This document shows positions 15,664 through 23,929 of a DNA stretch of 34,711 nucleotides, piece by piece. The position numbers and the translations under genes were made by a program. The notes under the pieces were generated by a model. It saw only the letters and a list, made by a program, of their open reading frames with translations. It searched no databases and was not told the origin of the DNA. Origin of the DNA: Microbacterium ginsengisoli (GTDB lineage Bacteria > Actinomycetota > Actinomycetes > Actinomycetales > Microbacteriaceae); NCBI RefSeq assembly GCF_000956535.1, contig NZ_JYIY01000057.1, positions 1-34,711 of the forward strand. Reading direction: 5' to 3'. Numbering within the stretch: position 1 is the first letter of the stretch; each line of letters begins with the position of its first letter.

Positions 15664-17165
15664 CGGGCGTGCTCCGGAGCGTGGGTGGCGGCGTGCATGA
15701 CGTTCTCCGAGGTGGCCTCGGCGCGGGCGATGTCGGCGGTGAGGCGACCCTCGCGCATGACGAGCACGCGGTCGGCCATGCCGAGCACCTCGGGAAGCTC
15801 GGACGAGATCATGAGGATGCCCATGCCGCGGCCGGCGAGCTCGGAGAGAAGGCGGTGCACTTCGGACTTCGTGCCGACGTCGATGCCGCGCGTGGGCTCG
15901 TCGATGATGAGCACGGTGGGCTCGGTGGCGAGCCACTTCGCGAGCACGACCTTCTGCTGGTTGCCGCCCGACAAGGTCGCGGCGACGGTGTCGAGGGCGT
16001 GGGTCTTCACCTCGAGGCGCGACGCCCATTCGCGTGCGGCACGGTTCTCGGCACGCTGAGTGAGCAGTCCGAACTTCGTGAGCCGGCGGCGGATGGCGAG
16101 CGTGATGTTCTGTCCGACGCCCGACTCGACGACGAGTCCCTGCTTGCGGCGGTCTTCGGGGACGAGGGCGAGGCCGGCACGCATGGCCGCCGTCGGGCGG
16201 CCCGAGGGCACGATCCTGCCCTTGAGCTTCACGGTGCCGGCGGAGTACGGGTCCACGCCGAACACGGCACGGGCGACTTCGCTGCGCCCGGCACCCACGA
16301 GGCCGGCGAGGCCGACGATCTCGCCGGCGCGCACTGTGAACGAGATGTCCTGGAAGACGCCGGGGCTGGTGAGATGCTCCACCTCGAGCAGCGGCTCGCC
16401 GATCTCGGCGGGCTGCTTGGGGAACAGCTCGGTGATCTCACGTCCCACCATCTGACGAACGATCGCGTCGACGGTGGTGTCGGCGATCGCGCTGGTCGCG
16501 ATGTAGGCCCCGTCGCGCATGACGGTGACGGTGTCGCAGAGTGCGAAGACCTCGTCGAATCGGTGGGAGATGAAGATGAGCGCGCGCCCCTCGTCGCGCA
16601 GGCTGCGCGCGATCGTGAACAGGCGCTCGACCTCGATGCCCGACAGGGCGGCCGTCGGCTCGTCCATGATCAGCAGCGACGCGTCGAGGGAGACGGCCTT
16701 GGCGATCTCGATGACCTGCTGGTCGGCGATGGAGAGACCCTCGGCCGGTCGATCGGGATCGATCAGCACGCCGAGACGGGTGAAGAGGCGCTCGACCTCG
16801 TGGCGCATCGCCTTGCGGTCGATGCGGCCGAATCGGCTGGTCGGCTGGCGCCCCATGAAGATGTTCTCGGTCACCGAGAGATCGGGGAAGAGCGTGGGTT
16901 CCTGGTAGATGACCGCGACGCCCGCCGCCTTCGACTGGGCGGTCGACGAGAAGTCGACCGCCTCGCCGCGGAGGCGGAACACGCCGGCGTCGCGCTGGTA
17001 GAGACCGGCGACGATCTTGACGAGCGTCGACTTGCCGGCACCGTTCTCACCCACGAGGGCGTGGATCGATCCGCCGTCGACGGAGATCGTCCCGGAGCGC
17101 AGTGCGACGACGGAGCCGAAGGACTTCTGCACGTCCCGCAGTTCCAGCACGGGGCTGTCGGTCAT
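15660..17165 (-). CDS. rhaT: Rhamnose ABC transporter ATP-binding protein, double ATPase
   Basis: 501 aa, two fused ABC ATPase halves as in RbsA/XylG/RhaT of CUT2 importers. The first half has Walker [10 protein letters not shown] (39-47), Q-loop VIYQEPTLF and Walker B LLIMDEP. The second half has a degenerate Walker A region (GLVGAGRSE), the signature LSGGNQQKV and Walker [13 protein letters not shown]. It powers rhamnose uptake from the cytoplasmic side. ATG at 17165 is chosen: GGAGAGGGTGAG lies upstream, the product starts [12 protein letters not shown] as in homologues, and a longer in-frame start at 17207 would place coding sequence across the operator at 17195. It is the first gene of the rhamnose operon, driven by the promoter at 17222-17250. 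Confidence 0.92.
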   Translation of the reverse strand: MTDSPVLELRDVQKSFGSVVALRSGTISVDGGSIHALVGENGAGKSTLVKIVAGLYQRDAGVFRLRGEAVDFSSTAQSKAAGVAVIYQEPTLFPDLSVTENIFMGRQPTSRFGRIDRKAMRHEVERLFTRLGVLIDPDRPAEGLSIADQQVIEIAKAVSLDASLLIMDEPTAALSGIEVERLFTIARSLRDEGRALIFISHRFDEVFALCDTVTVMRDGAYIATSAIADTTVDAIVRQMVGREITELFPKQPAEIGEPLLEVEHLTSPGVFQDISFTVRAGEIVGLAGLVGAGRSEVARAVFGVDPYSAGTVKLKGRIVPSGRPTAAMRAGLALVPEDRRKQGLVVESGVGQNITLAIRRRLTKFGLLTQRAENRAAREWASRLEVKTHALDTVAATLSGGNQQKVVLAKWLATEPTVLIIDEPTRGIDVGTKSEVHRLLSELAGRGMGILMISSELPEVLGMADRVLVMREGRLTADIARAEATSENVMHAATHAPEHAR

Positions 17166-17194
17166 GAGATAACTCACCCTCTCCATTGAGGGAG

Positions 17195-17206
17195 TGAATC
17201 GTTTCA
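17195..17206. promoter_or_regulatory. LacI-type operator O1, rhaT side
   Basis: TGAATCGTTTCA, a pseudo-palindrome centred on CG, the usual core of LacI-family sites. It lies just downstream of the predicted rhaT transcription start, a position where bound repressor would block transcription. It matches the site at 17282 in 11 of 12 bases. Confidence 0.7.
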
Positions 17207-17221
17207 ATCCCTGCCGGAACG

Positions 17222-17250
17222 ACGTTAGGGCCTCGTCAGGATGGTGTCAA
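17222..17250 (-). promoter_or_regulatory. rhaT operon promoter
   Basis: On the minus strand TTGACA (17250-17245), a 17-base spacer and TAACGT (17227-17222). The consensus -35 and ideal spacing make it the clearest sigma70-type promoter in the window. The transcript would start near 17215 and carry a leader of about 50 bases containing operator O1. Confidence 0.7.
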
Positions 17251-17281
17251 GGCGAATTTGCCCGTAGTCTTCCGGCGTTAT

Positions 17282-17293
17282 TGATTCGTTTCA
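17282..17293. promoter_or_regulatory. LacI-type operator O2, regulator side
   Basis: TGATTCGTTTCA, 87 bases from O1 and 33 bases before the regulator start codon. Its place suggests autoregulation, and the pair could support DNA looping across the rhaT promoter. Confidence 0.65.
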
Positions 17294-17326
17294 CTCTCAC
17301 CGCCCGAGGACGTGAGGAGGAGAGCT

Positions 17327-18331
17327 GTGGCCGTCAGCGTGCGCGACGTCGCCGAAGCCGCCGGGGTGTCCGTCGGCACCGTCTCCAACGTGCTCAACCG
17401 CCCCGACAAGGTGTCGGCGGAGACGGTGGCCCGCGTGCACCGCGCCATCGACCTCCTCGGGTTCGTGCGCAACGACGCCGCCCGCCAGCTGCGCGCCGGC
17501 CGCAGCCGCAGCATCGGCCTCGTCGTGCTCGACATGCGCAACCCCTTCTTCACCGAGGTCGCCCGCGGCGCCGAGGAGCGCGCATCCACCGACGACCTCA
17601 CCGTGCTCATGGCCAACAGTGACGAGAAGCAGGATCGTGAAGACCGGCACATCGAGCTGTTCGAGGAGCAGCGCGTGTTCGGGATGCTCGTGACCCCCGT
17701 CTACGACAGCGTCCCCAAGCTCCGCGCGGTGCGCGACCGCGGCACGCCCACCGTGCTCGTGGACCGCGAGTCGCGCGACGGCTCGTTCGCCTCCGTCGCC
17801 GTCGACGACCTTGCGGGCGGCACCCTCGCGGCATCCCATCTGCTCGACGTGGGCCGACGCCGGCTGATGTTCGTCGGCGGGCCGGTGTCGATCCGTCAGG
17901 TCGCCGATCGTCTCGAGGGCGCTCAGGGCGCCGTCGCCGCACACGGCGGAGCGTCGCTCGAGTTCGTCGGCACGCGGGCGCTCACCGTCGAGGAGGGGCG
18001 GGTGGCCGGTGCGCAGATCCTCGCGCGCCCCGTCAGCGCGCGGCCGGACGCGATCTTCGCGGCGAACGACCTGCTCGCCCTCGGTCTGCTGCAATCCCTC
18101 GTGATGACCGCGAGCGTGCGCGTGCCCGAGGACATCGCACTCATCGGCTACGACGACATCGACTTCGCGGCAGCCGCTGTCATCCCGCTCACCTCGGTGC
18201 GTCAGCCCGCCGTCCTCATGGGCACGACGGCCGTCGAGCTGCTTCTCGCGGCGGCGGAGTCGCCCGGCGGACCCACGGAGCGGGTCGTGTTCGGGCCTGA
18301 GCTCGTCGTGCGGGCATCCACGGCGACCTGA
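17327..18331 (+). CDS. LacI-family transcriptional regulator, likely rhamnose repressor
   Basis: 334 aa. The N-terminal helix-turn-helix (residues 4-25, SVRDVAEAAGVSVGTVSNVLN) is followed by the hinge helix region ending LRAGRS (55-60). The rest is the periplasmic-binding-type effector domain (GLVVLDMRNPFF onwards, with DDIDFAAAAVIPLTSVRQP near the end). It probably represses the divergent rha operon and is relieved by rhamnose or a derivative; this is inferred from position and the two LacI-type operators. GTG at 17327 is chosen because AGGAGG lies 6 bases upstream. An earlier in-frame GTG at 17312 would put that Shine-Dalgarno inside the gene. It converges with an MFS gene 15 bases away. 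Confidence 0.9.
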   Translation: MAVSVRDVAEAAGVSVGTVSNVLNRPDKVSAETVARVHRAIDLLGFVRNDAARQLRAGRSRSIGLVVLDMRNPFFTEVARGAEERASTDDLTVLMANSDEKQDREDRHIELFEEQRVFGMLVTPVYDSVPKLRAVRDRGTPTVLVDRESRDGSFASVAVDDLAGGTLAASHLLDVGRRRLMFVGGPVSIRQVADRLEGAQGAVAAHGGASLEFVGTRALTVEEGRVAGAQILARPVSARPDAIFAANDLLALGLLQSLVMTASVRVPEDIALIGYDDIDFAAAAVIPLTSVRQPAVLMGTTAVELLLAAAESPGGPTERVVFGPELVVRASTAT

Positions 18332-18346
18332 CGGCGCTGACCTGTC

Positions 18347-19726
18347 TCAGACCCCTCGCGGCACGGTGCGGTCGTGTCCGCTTCGGCGGCGGGGCGAGGC
18401 ATCCGCGGGCAGTTCGATCGGCGTGGTGCCGGCGATCTCATCGCTGAACACCTCGGGAGTCGGCGCCGGCAGGCGCAGCGGACGGGTCTCGTCGATCGTC
18501 AGGAGGAACCGCCGCGTCTCGCTGCGGTGAAGGCGACCGGATGCCGCCAGCCAGCCGGCCCCGATGGCGCACGCGACCAGGCCCGCGATCGCGCCGACCT
18601 GGATGGCCGTGCGGGGCCCGAAGGTCGTCGCAACCCAGCCGGCGATCGGTGCGCCGATCGGCGTCGCTCCCATGATGACCGCCATGTACAGCGCGAGCAC
18701 GCGTCCGCGCAGCGCCGGCGCCGTCGTCGTCTGCACGTAGCCGTTGGCGGTGGCGAGCATCGTGACGGTGCAGAGCCCCACGAACACGAGGGTCGCGGCG
18801 TAGAGCACGTAGACGGGCATCAGCGAGGAGACGAGCGAGATCACGCCGAATCCGCCGGTCGCGATGATGACCACCCGCATGCGTGCGCGGTCACGGCGGG
18901 CGGCGAGCAGCGCCCCCGCCAGGGAGCCGATCGCGAGCACCGAGCTCAGCAGCCCGTAGCCGTCGGCCTGCTTGCCGAACTCCAGCGCCATGGTCGACGC
19001 GAAGATCGGGAAGTTCATGCCGAATGCGGCCACCAGGAACACCATGATGAACGTGACGATGAGGTCGGGGCGGCCCGCGACGTAGCGGAAGCCGTCGGCG
19101 AGGCGTGCGGCTCCCGGCTCGCGCACGCGCGGCACGAGCTCGCCGGGGCGCATCAGCGAGAGGGCGAGGAGCATGGCGACGAAGGTGGCCGCGTTGATCA
19201 GGAACATCCAGCCGGTGCCGACCATCACGATGAGGATGCCGCCGACGCCCGGGCCGATCAGGCGGGCCATGTTGAACGACGCCGAGTTGAGTGCGACCGC
19301 GTTCGATGCGTTCTCGCGTGCGACGACGTCGGAGACGAATGCCTGGCGTGCCGGGGCGTCGAACGCGTTCACGACGCCGAGCGCGAGGGCGAACACCCAC
19401 ATGAGCGGCAGGGTCAGGACGTGCGTGAGCAGCAGCACGCCGACCGTCACCGCGAGCATCGCCAGCAGGGTCTGGGTGACGTAGAGCAGGCGGCGTCGGT
19501 CGAAACGATCGGCGACCCAGCCGGTGACGCCGACCAGCAGCAGCGGGGGGCCGAACTGCAGCGCCATGGTGATGCCCATGGCCGTCGCGTCGTGGTTCGT
19601 CAGCTGCGTGAGCACGACCCAGTCCTGTGCGGTGGACTGCATCCACGCGCCGATGTTGGAGATGAGGGCGCCGCTGAACCACAGTCGGTAGTTGTAGACC
19701 GAGAGCGACCGGAACATGGCGCTCAT
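18347..19726 (-). CDS. MFS exporter coupled to MarR
   Basis: 459 aa, about 12 hydrophobic helices over residues 10-405, similar to the EntS/MFS_3 group of drug and siderophore exporters. Seen are the opening RSLSVYNYRLWFSGALISN, the loop 2-3 motif GWVADRFDRRRLL and the helix-5 region ARLIGPGVGG. The last ~55 residues are a polar cytoplasmic tail. A proton-driven efflux role is likely; the substrate is unknown. The start ATG lies in an ATGA overlap with the marR-type gene, so regulator and pump are co-translated and the pump is the prime candidate target. It converges with the LacI gene. Confidence 0.88.
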   Translation of the reverse strand: MSAMFRSLSVYNYRLWFSGALISNIGAWMQSTAQDWVVLTQLTNHDATAMGITMALQFGPPLLLVGVTGWVADRFDRRRLLYVTQTLLAMLAVTVGVLLLTHVLTLPLMWVFALALGVVNAFDAPARQAFVSDVVARENASNAVALNSASFNMARLIGPGVGGILIVMVGTGWMFLINAATFVAMLLALSLMRPGELVPRVREPGAARLADGFRYVAGRPDLIVTFIMVFLVAAFGMNFPIFASTMALEFGKQADGYGLLSSVLAIGSLAGALLAARRDRARMRVVIIATGGFGVISLVSSLMPVYVLYAATLVFVGLCTVTMLATANGYVQTTTAPALRGRVLALYMAVIMGATPIGAPIAGWVATTFGPRTAIQVGAIAGLVACAIGAGWLAASGRLHRSETRRFLLTIDETRPLRLPAPTPEVFSDEIAGTTPIELPADASPRRRSGHDRTVPRGV

Positions 19727-20169
19727 CGCTCTGCCACCCGTCGCATGAGGGCGGCGGCGCGGGCGAGCACCTCGCGCTCGTCCTCGTCGAGGTCGGCGAG
19801 CACCGATTCGAGCCAGGCGTCGCGGCGGCGCACGGTCTCCTCCACGACCTCGCGACCCGCGGGGGTGAGCTCGATGTTCACCTTGCGGCGGTCGTCGTCG
19901 TCGGTGGTGCGGGTGAGGTAACCGGCCTCCTCGAGGCCGTTGACGGTGCGGTTCATCGACGGTGCGGTGACGCGTTCGCGGTCGGCGAGCTCACCGAGGG
20001 TATGCAGCCCGTGCATCTTGAGTGCCGCGAGCACCGCGAACTGCCCGTCGCTCATGGTGTCGACGGCGCGCTGCGCGCGCAGGCGTCGGGCGAGCCGGAA
20101 CGTGGCCATCCGCAGATCGGATGCCGCGGCCGACAGCTCGGGGGCGGGGGCATCCTCGGGGCTGGTCAT
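19723..20169 (-). CDS. MarR-family transcriptional regulator
   Basis: 148 aa, the usual size of the family. The winged helix is seen as LHTLGELADRERVTAPSMNRTVNGLEEAGYL followed by the wing TRTTDDDDRRKVNIELT with the conserved DxRRK pattern. Dimerisation helices lie at both ends. Such proteins usually repress neighbouring efflux genes and are released by small phenolic or drug ligands. Palindromes containing TTAGC lie 8-34 bases upstream of its ATG, and the downstream MFS gene overlaps it by 4 bases. A second MFS exporter ends 96 bases upstream. Control of both pumps is plausible but not shown. Confidence 0.9.
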   Translation of the reverse strand: MTSPEDAPAPELSAAASDLRMATFRLARRLRAQRAVDTMSDGQFAVLAALKMHGLHTLGELADRERVTAPSMNRTVNGLEEAGYLTRTTDDDDRRKVNIELTPAGREVVEETVRRRDAWLESVLADLDEDEREVLARAAALMRRVAER

Positions 20170-20176
20170 CGTGATC

Positions 20177-20203
20177 GTTAGCCTAACAAATTAGCCATGC
20201 TAA
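20177..20203. promoter_or_regulatory. Paired palindromes before marR, candidate MarR operator and promoter
   Basis: GTTAGCCTAAC (20177-20187) is a perfect inverted repeat around C. TTAGCCATGCTAA (20191-20203) has perfect TTAGC/GCTAA arms around CAT. TTAGCC repeats directly 13 bases apart. On the minus strand TTTACT, 17 bases and TAGGCT could be the -35 and -10, so a bound regulator would cover the promoter. Confidence 0.6.
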
Positions 20204-20265
20204 GTAAATCTCAACGGCGCATCGCGCCTCCGCACCCGGAACGCGGTCACGCGGCAGGGCGTCGG

Positions 20266-21852
20266 TCAGCCCACGGCGGTCTCCGGGTCGCGGCGGCGTC
20301 CGAGCGCGATCGTCGCGAGCAGGCCGATCGCGAGGAACCCGGCCGCCGAGAAGGCGGAGAGGCGGGTGCCCTCGGAGAGAGCCGCCTTCGCATCGTCGGC
20401 GATCGCCGCCGTCTGCGGGTTCTCGGCGAGTCCCGCGATCGCCCCGCCGGCGGAGTCGACGACGGCGCTCACGATCTGGTCGCGCTGCGCCGATGGCACA
20501 CCGGCGTCGTCGAGCTTCGCGCCGAGGATGCCCGCCGTCGAGGTGAACAGCACCGTGCCGAGGATCGCGATGCCGAGCGCGGAGCCCACCTGGCGCGAGG
20601 TCGACTGCGTGCCCGACCCCTGCCCGGACAGTTCGACCGGCACATCCTGCAGCACCACGCCGGTCAGCTGCGCGGTGGCGAGCCCCACGCCCATGCCGTA
20701 GACGAACAGCGCCGGCAGTAACCAGCCCCACGCGGCATCCGGTGCGACGACCCAGCCGACCGCGGCGATGCCGATGATCTCGAGCCCGATGCCGATGCGC
20801 ACGATCGTCACGGGCGACACGCGACCGCTCGTCGCGCCGGCGAACCCGCTCGCCACGAACGAGCCGACGGCGAGGGCGAGCAGCACGAGACCTGTCTGCA
20901 GGGCGTCGAAGCCGAGCACGAACTGCAGCCACAGGGGGAGGGAGAGGATGATGCCGAACTCGCCGAGGGAGACGACCATCGCGGCGACGTTGCCGTTGCG
21001 GAACGACGAGATGCGGAACAGCGACAGCTCGAGCAGAGTGCCGTGCCCCTGCCGTGAGCGCCGGACCTCCCAGACGAGGAACGCGAGGAGCGCGAGCGCC
21101 GCGAGGGCGAAGGCGAAGGGGATGGGCGAGACGCCCCACGTCCACGTGACGCCGCCGATCCGCAGCTGCTGGTCGGTCGTCCACCAGCCGTAGGTGCGGC
21201 CCTCGATGAGCCCGAACACGAGGGCGCCGAACAGCACGACCGACAGGGCCGCACCGACGATGTCGAGGCCGCCGGTGCGGGTCTCGCGCGATTCGGCGAT
21301 CGTGAGCAGCACACCGATGACGATCACGACGGCGAACGGGATGTTGATGCCGAACGCCCAGCGCCACGAGAAGTCGGTGGTCAGCCAGCCGCCGAGGAGG
21401 GGTCCGACGGCGGCCATGCCGCCGATGGTCGAGCCCCAGACCGCGAACGCGATCCCGCGCTCGCGGCCGCGGAAGGTGGCGTTCAGCAGCGAGAGCGTCG
21501 ACGGCAGCATCATCGCGCCGCCGACCCCCTGCACGAGTCGCGCGGCGATGAGCGCGTCGCCCGAAGGGCTGAGGGCGGCGACGAGAGAGGAGAGGGCGAA
21601 GATCACGACGCCGATGAGCAGCATCCTCCGGCGACCGAAGCGATCGGCGAGGCTGCCGAACATCAGCAGCAGCGACGCGAACACGAGGGTGTAGGCCTCC
21701 TGCACCCATTGCACCTGGGTCGACGTGATGCCGAGCTCGTCGACGATCGAGGGGATCGCCACGTTCACGATCGTGGAGTCGACGATGATGAGCGCGACGG
21801 CGAGGCTGATGAAGACGAGTCCGAACCAGCGGCGGCGGGCAAGATCGGCCAT
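20266..21852 (-). CDS. DHA2-type (14-helix) MFS drug transporter
   Basis: 528 aa, EmrB/QacA-like. It has the family motif D in helix 1 (IIVDSTIVNVAIPSI, 22-36), the loop GSLADRFGRRRMLL near 66-79, and the antiporter helix-5 motif GPLLGGWLTTDFSWRWAFGIN near 151-171. About 14 hydrophobic segments are visible, plus a long external loop near 440-500 before the last helix. It should export toxic cations or drugs in exchange for protons. The N-terminus MADLARRRWFG is typical. Upstream is an AAGAGAG sequence and a possible -10, TAGTCT, at 21893-21888. It shares an 83-base divergent region with a hydrolase gene and lies upstream of marR on the same strand. Confidence 0.9.
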   Translation of the reverse strand: MADLARRRWFGLVFISLAVALIIVDSTIVNVAIPSIVDELGITSTQVQWVQEAYTLVFASLLLMFGSLADRFGRRRMLLIGVVIFALSSLVAALSPSGDALIAARLVQGVGGAMMLPSTLSLLNATFRGRERGIAFAVWGSTIGGMAAVGPLLGGWLTTDFSWRWAFGINIPFAVVIVIGVLLTIAESRETRTGGLDIVGAALSVVLFGALVFGLIEGRTYGWWTTDQQLRIGGVTWTWGVSPIPFAFALAALALLAFLVWEVRRSRQGHGTLLELSLFRISSFRNGNVAAMVVSLGEFGIILSLPLWLQFVLGFDALQTGLVLLALAVGSFVASGFAGATSGRVSPVTIVRIGIGLEIIGIAAVGWVVAPDAAWGWLLPALFVYGMGVGLATAQLTGVVLQDVPVELSGQGSGTQSTSRQVGSALGIAILGTVLFTSTAGILGAKLDDAGVPSAQRDQIVSAVVDSAGGAIAGLAENPQTAAIADDAKAALSEGTRLSAFSAAGFLAIGLLATIALGRRRDPETAVG

Positions 21853-21923
21853 TTAGCTCTCTTTTCTAGCGAACTTCAGTCATGCGAAGACTACGCCTGT
21901 CGCTGGCCGCCCACACCCGTCCC

Positions 21924-21929
21924 TAGACT
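21924..21929 (+). promoter_or_regulatory. -10 element, leaderless start of the lysophospholipase-like gene
   Basis: TAGACT, then 6 bases (cggcac) and ATG. No Shine-Dalgarno is present, consistent with leaderless transcription. Confidence 0.55.
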
Positions 21930-21935
21930 CGGCAC

Positions 21936-22784
21936 ATGCCCGCGTTCGTCGATGCACACGGCGTCACCGTCGTCTACGACCACCACCCCGCCGTCACCAC
22001 CCCGCGCGCCGTCGTGCAGCTGCTGCATGGCGTCGGCGAGCACGCCGGCCGGTACGGCGCCCTCATCGAGGCGCTGACCGCCGACGGCTACATCGTCTAC
22101 GCCGACGATCACCGCGGCCACGGCCGTACCGGACTGCAGCAGTGGGGCGATCACGCCAAGCTCGGCCACCTCGGCGCCGGCGGCCACCCCGCTGCGGTCG
22201 CCGCCGTGTGGCAGCTCACCGGCATCATCCGGCGCGAGAACCCCGACCTGCCGCTCGTGCTGCTCGGGCACTCGTGGGGCTCGTTCCTCGCGCAGATCCT
22301 CGTCAACGAGCACCCCGACGCGTACGACGCGCTCGTGCTCTCCGGGTCGGCGCTGCGCCTGCCGGGCACCCTCAACGCCGGCGACCTCAACGCGCCGTGG
22401 AAGGCGCCCACCGCCAACGGCACGGAGTGGCTCTCGAGCGACCCGGCTGTCGGCCAGGCGTTCCTCGACGACCCGCTCACCGTCTCGGTGCCACTGCTGC
22501 GCCTGTTCGGTGTGATCGACGCCGCACGGCTGTTCGGGCGTCCGCGCAAGAACCTCGGTCGCGACATCCCGACCCTTCTCCTGGTGGGCAAGGAGGACAC
22601 CGTCGGCGGACCCCGCAGCGTGCACAAGCTCGCCGACGCCTATCGCAGCCGCTCGGGCTTCACCGACGTGACCACGCTCGTCTACCCCGGCGGTCGTCAC
22701 GAGATCTTCAACGAGGTCATGCAGCAGGACGTCCGCGGCGACCTGCTCGCCTGGCTCGACCGGCGCTTCGCGGCCCGCGACTGA
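21936..22784 (+). CDS. Alpha/beta hydrolase, monoacylglycerol lipase/lysophospholipase type
   Basis: 282 aa, serine aminopeptidase S33/Hydrolase_4 family. The oxyanion HG is at 31-32 (LLHGVGEHAGRY), the nucleophile elbow GHSWG at 111-115 (S113), the acid is probably D221 (GKEDTVGG) and the catalytic His is H255 (GGRHEIFNE). DDHRGHGRT near 57-64 is characteristic of the lysophospholipase/monoacylglycerol lipase group. No signal peptide is seen, so it is probably cytoplasmic. The natural ester is unknown. It stands alone, divergent from the DHA2 transporter, and is followed after 95 bases by the lipoate ligase-like gene with its own -10. Confidence 0.88.
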   Translation: MPAFVDAHGVTVVYDHHPAVTTPRAVVQLLHGVGEHAGRYGALIEALTADGYIVYADDHRGHGRTGLQQWGDHAKLGHLGAGGHPAAVAAVWQLTGIIRRENPDLPLVLLGHSWGSFLAQILVNEHPDAYDALVLSGSALRLPGTLNAGDLNAPWKAPTANGTEWLSSDPAVGQAFLDDPLTVSVPLLRLFGVIDAARLFGRPRKNLGRDIPTLLLVGKEDTVGGPRSVHKLADAYRSRSGFTDVTTLVYPGGRHEIFNEVMQQDVRGDLLAWLDRRFAARD

Positions 22785-22866
22785 CGCGGGGCACCTGACA
22801 TCGGCGCCCGGGGCCGATCGCCGAGCCGCGGGCGCGACCGGCGGGCCGCGGCATCCGTCGTCGTTC

Positions 22867-22872
22867 TAGGCT
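22867..22872 (+). promoter_or_regulatory. -10 element, leaderless start of the lipoate ligase-like gene
   Basis: TAGGCT, then 7 bases and the GTG start codon. Confidence 0.55.
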
Positions 22873-22879
22873 GAGAGCC

Positions 22880-23929
22880 GTGCACGGTGAGTACAAGGTC
22901 CCGGGGGGCAAGCTGGTCGTCGTCGACCTCGACGTCGAACATGGCCGCATCGCGAACGCCCACGTCGCGGGCGACTTCTTCCTCGAGCCCGACGATGCGC
23001 TCGCCTCGATCGACGCCGCGCTGAACGGCCTCCCCGAAGAGACGGATGCCGCGGCCATCGCGCAGGCGGTGCGATCGGCCCTTCCCGAGGGAGCCCAGCT
23101 GCTCGGCTTCACGCCCGAGTCGATCGGCACCGTCGTGCGCCGGGCGCTCGTGCGGGCTCCGGGCTGGAAGGACTTCGACTGGGAGGTGGTGCACGACGGA
23201 CCGGTCTCGCCGCGCATGAACCTCGCGCTCGACGAGGTGCTCACGACCCGCGTCGGCGATGGGCGCCGCGCTCCCACCCTGCGCCTGTGGGAGTGGGACG
23301 AGTCGGCCGTCGTGATCGGCTCATTCCAGTCGCTGCGCAACGAGGTCGATCCGGCGGGCGCCGCGCGTCACGGCTTCGATGTCGTGCGCCGCATCTCGGG
23401 CGGCGGCGCGATGCTCATGGGCGCGAACTCGATCGTGACGTACTCGCTCTACGTGCCGGCGACGCTCGTGGCGGGCATGACGTTCGCCGACTCCTACGCG
23501 TTCCTTGACGACTGGGTGCTCGTGGCGCTGCGCTCACTCGGCATCGACGCGGTCTACCAGCCCCTCAACGACATCACGGGCCCGCACGGGAAGATCGGCG
23601 GCGCCGCGCAGAAGCGGCTCGCGAACGGCGGCGTGCTGCATCACGCGACCCTCAGCTACGACATGGACGGCCAGGTGATGACCGAGGTGCTGCGCATCGG
23701 CCGGGAGAAGCTGAGCGACAAGGGCACGGTCTCCGCGGCCAAGCGCGTCGACCCGCTGCGGAGCCAGACGGGGCTGTCGCGCGAGGAGATCATCGACCGC
23801 TTCATCGACACCTTCACAAACCTCTACGGCGCCCACGCCGGACATATCACCGAAGAGGAATACGCCGAGGCCGAGGCGCTCGTCGCGTCGAAGTTCGCGA
23901 CGGACGCATGGCTGCACCGGGTGCCGTGA
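22880..23929 (+). CDS. Lipoate-protein ligase A family protein
   Basis: 349 aa, GTG start. Residues 1-95 resemble the small accessory domain that in E. coli LplA lies at the C-terminus (MHGEYKVPGGKLVVVDL; FTPESIGTVV near the end). Residues 100-345 are the catalytic ligase domain, with RRISGGG (170-176) for lipoyl-AMP binding and the catalytic lysine K238 in GKIGGAAQKR. It should activate free lipoate with ATP and attach it to E2 or GcvH subunits, or be an octanoyl/biotin relative; no lipoate-dependent enzyme gene is nearby. The order of domains is inverted relative to E. coli. The stop overlaps the start of the DNA methyltransferase gene, so the two are probably co-translated. Confidence 0.87.
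   Translation: MHGEYKVPGGKLVVVDLDVEHGRIANAHVAGDFFLEPDDALASIDAALNGLPEETDAAAIAQAVRSALPEGAQLLGFTPESIGTVVRRALVRAPGWKDFDWEVVHDGPVSPRMNLALDEVLTTRVGDGRRAPTLRLWEWDESAVVIGSFQSLRNEVDPAGAARHGFDVVRRISGGGAMLMGANSIVTYSLYVPATLVAGMTFADSYAFLDDWVLVALRSLGIDAVYQPLNDITGPHGKIGGAAQKRLANGGVLHHATLSYDMDGQVMTEVLRIGREKLSDKGTVSAAKRVDPLRSQTGLSREEIIDRFIDTFTNLYGAHAGHITEEEYAEAEALVASKFATDAWLHRVP

Noticed and set aside
15600..17189. A 529-codon plus-strand frame opposite rhaT
   Set aside because: Mirror of the ATPase coding strand with biased composition. RhaT has Walker and signature motifs.
17166..17207. Longer rhaT start at 17207
   Set aside because: It would code across operator O1 and lacks a Shine-Dalgarno, whereas the ATG at 17165 has one and gives the family N-terminus.
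17312..17326. GTG at 17312 as start of the LacI regulator
   Set aside because: The AGGAGG at 17315-17320 would fall inside the gene. It is well placed for the GTG at 17327.
18374..19921. A 515-codon plus-strand frame opposite the MFS and marR genes
   Set aside because: His/Asp/Gly/Arg-rich shadow. The minus-strand MFS and MarR proteins have complete family features.
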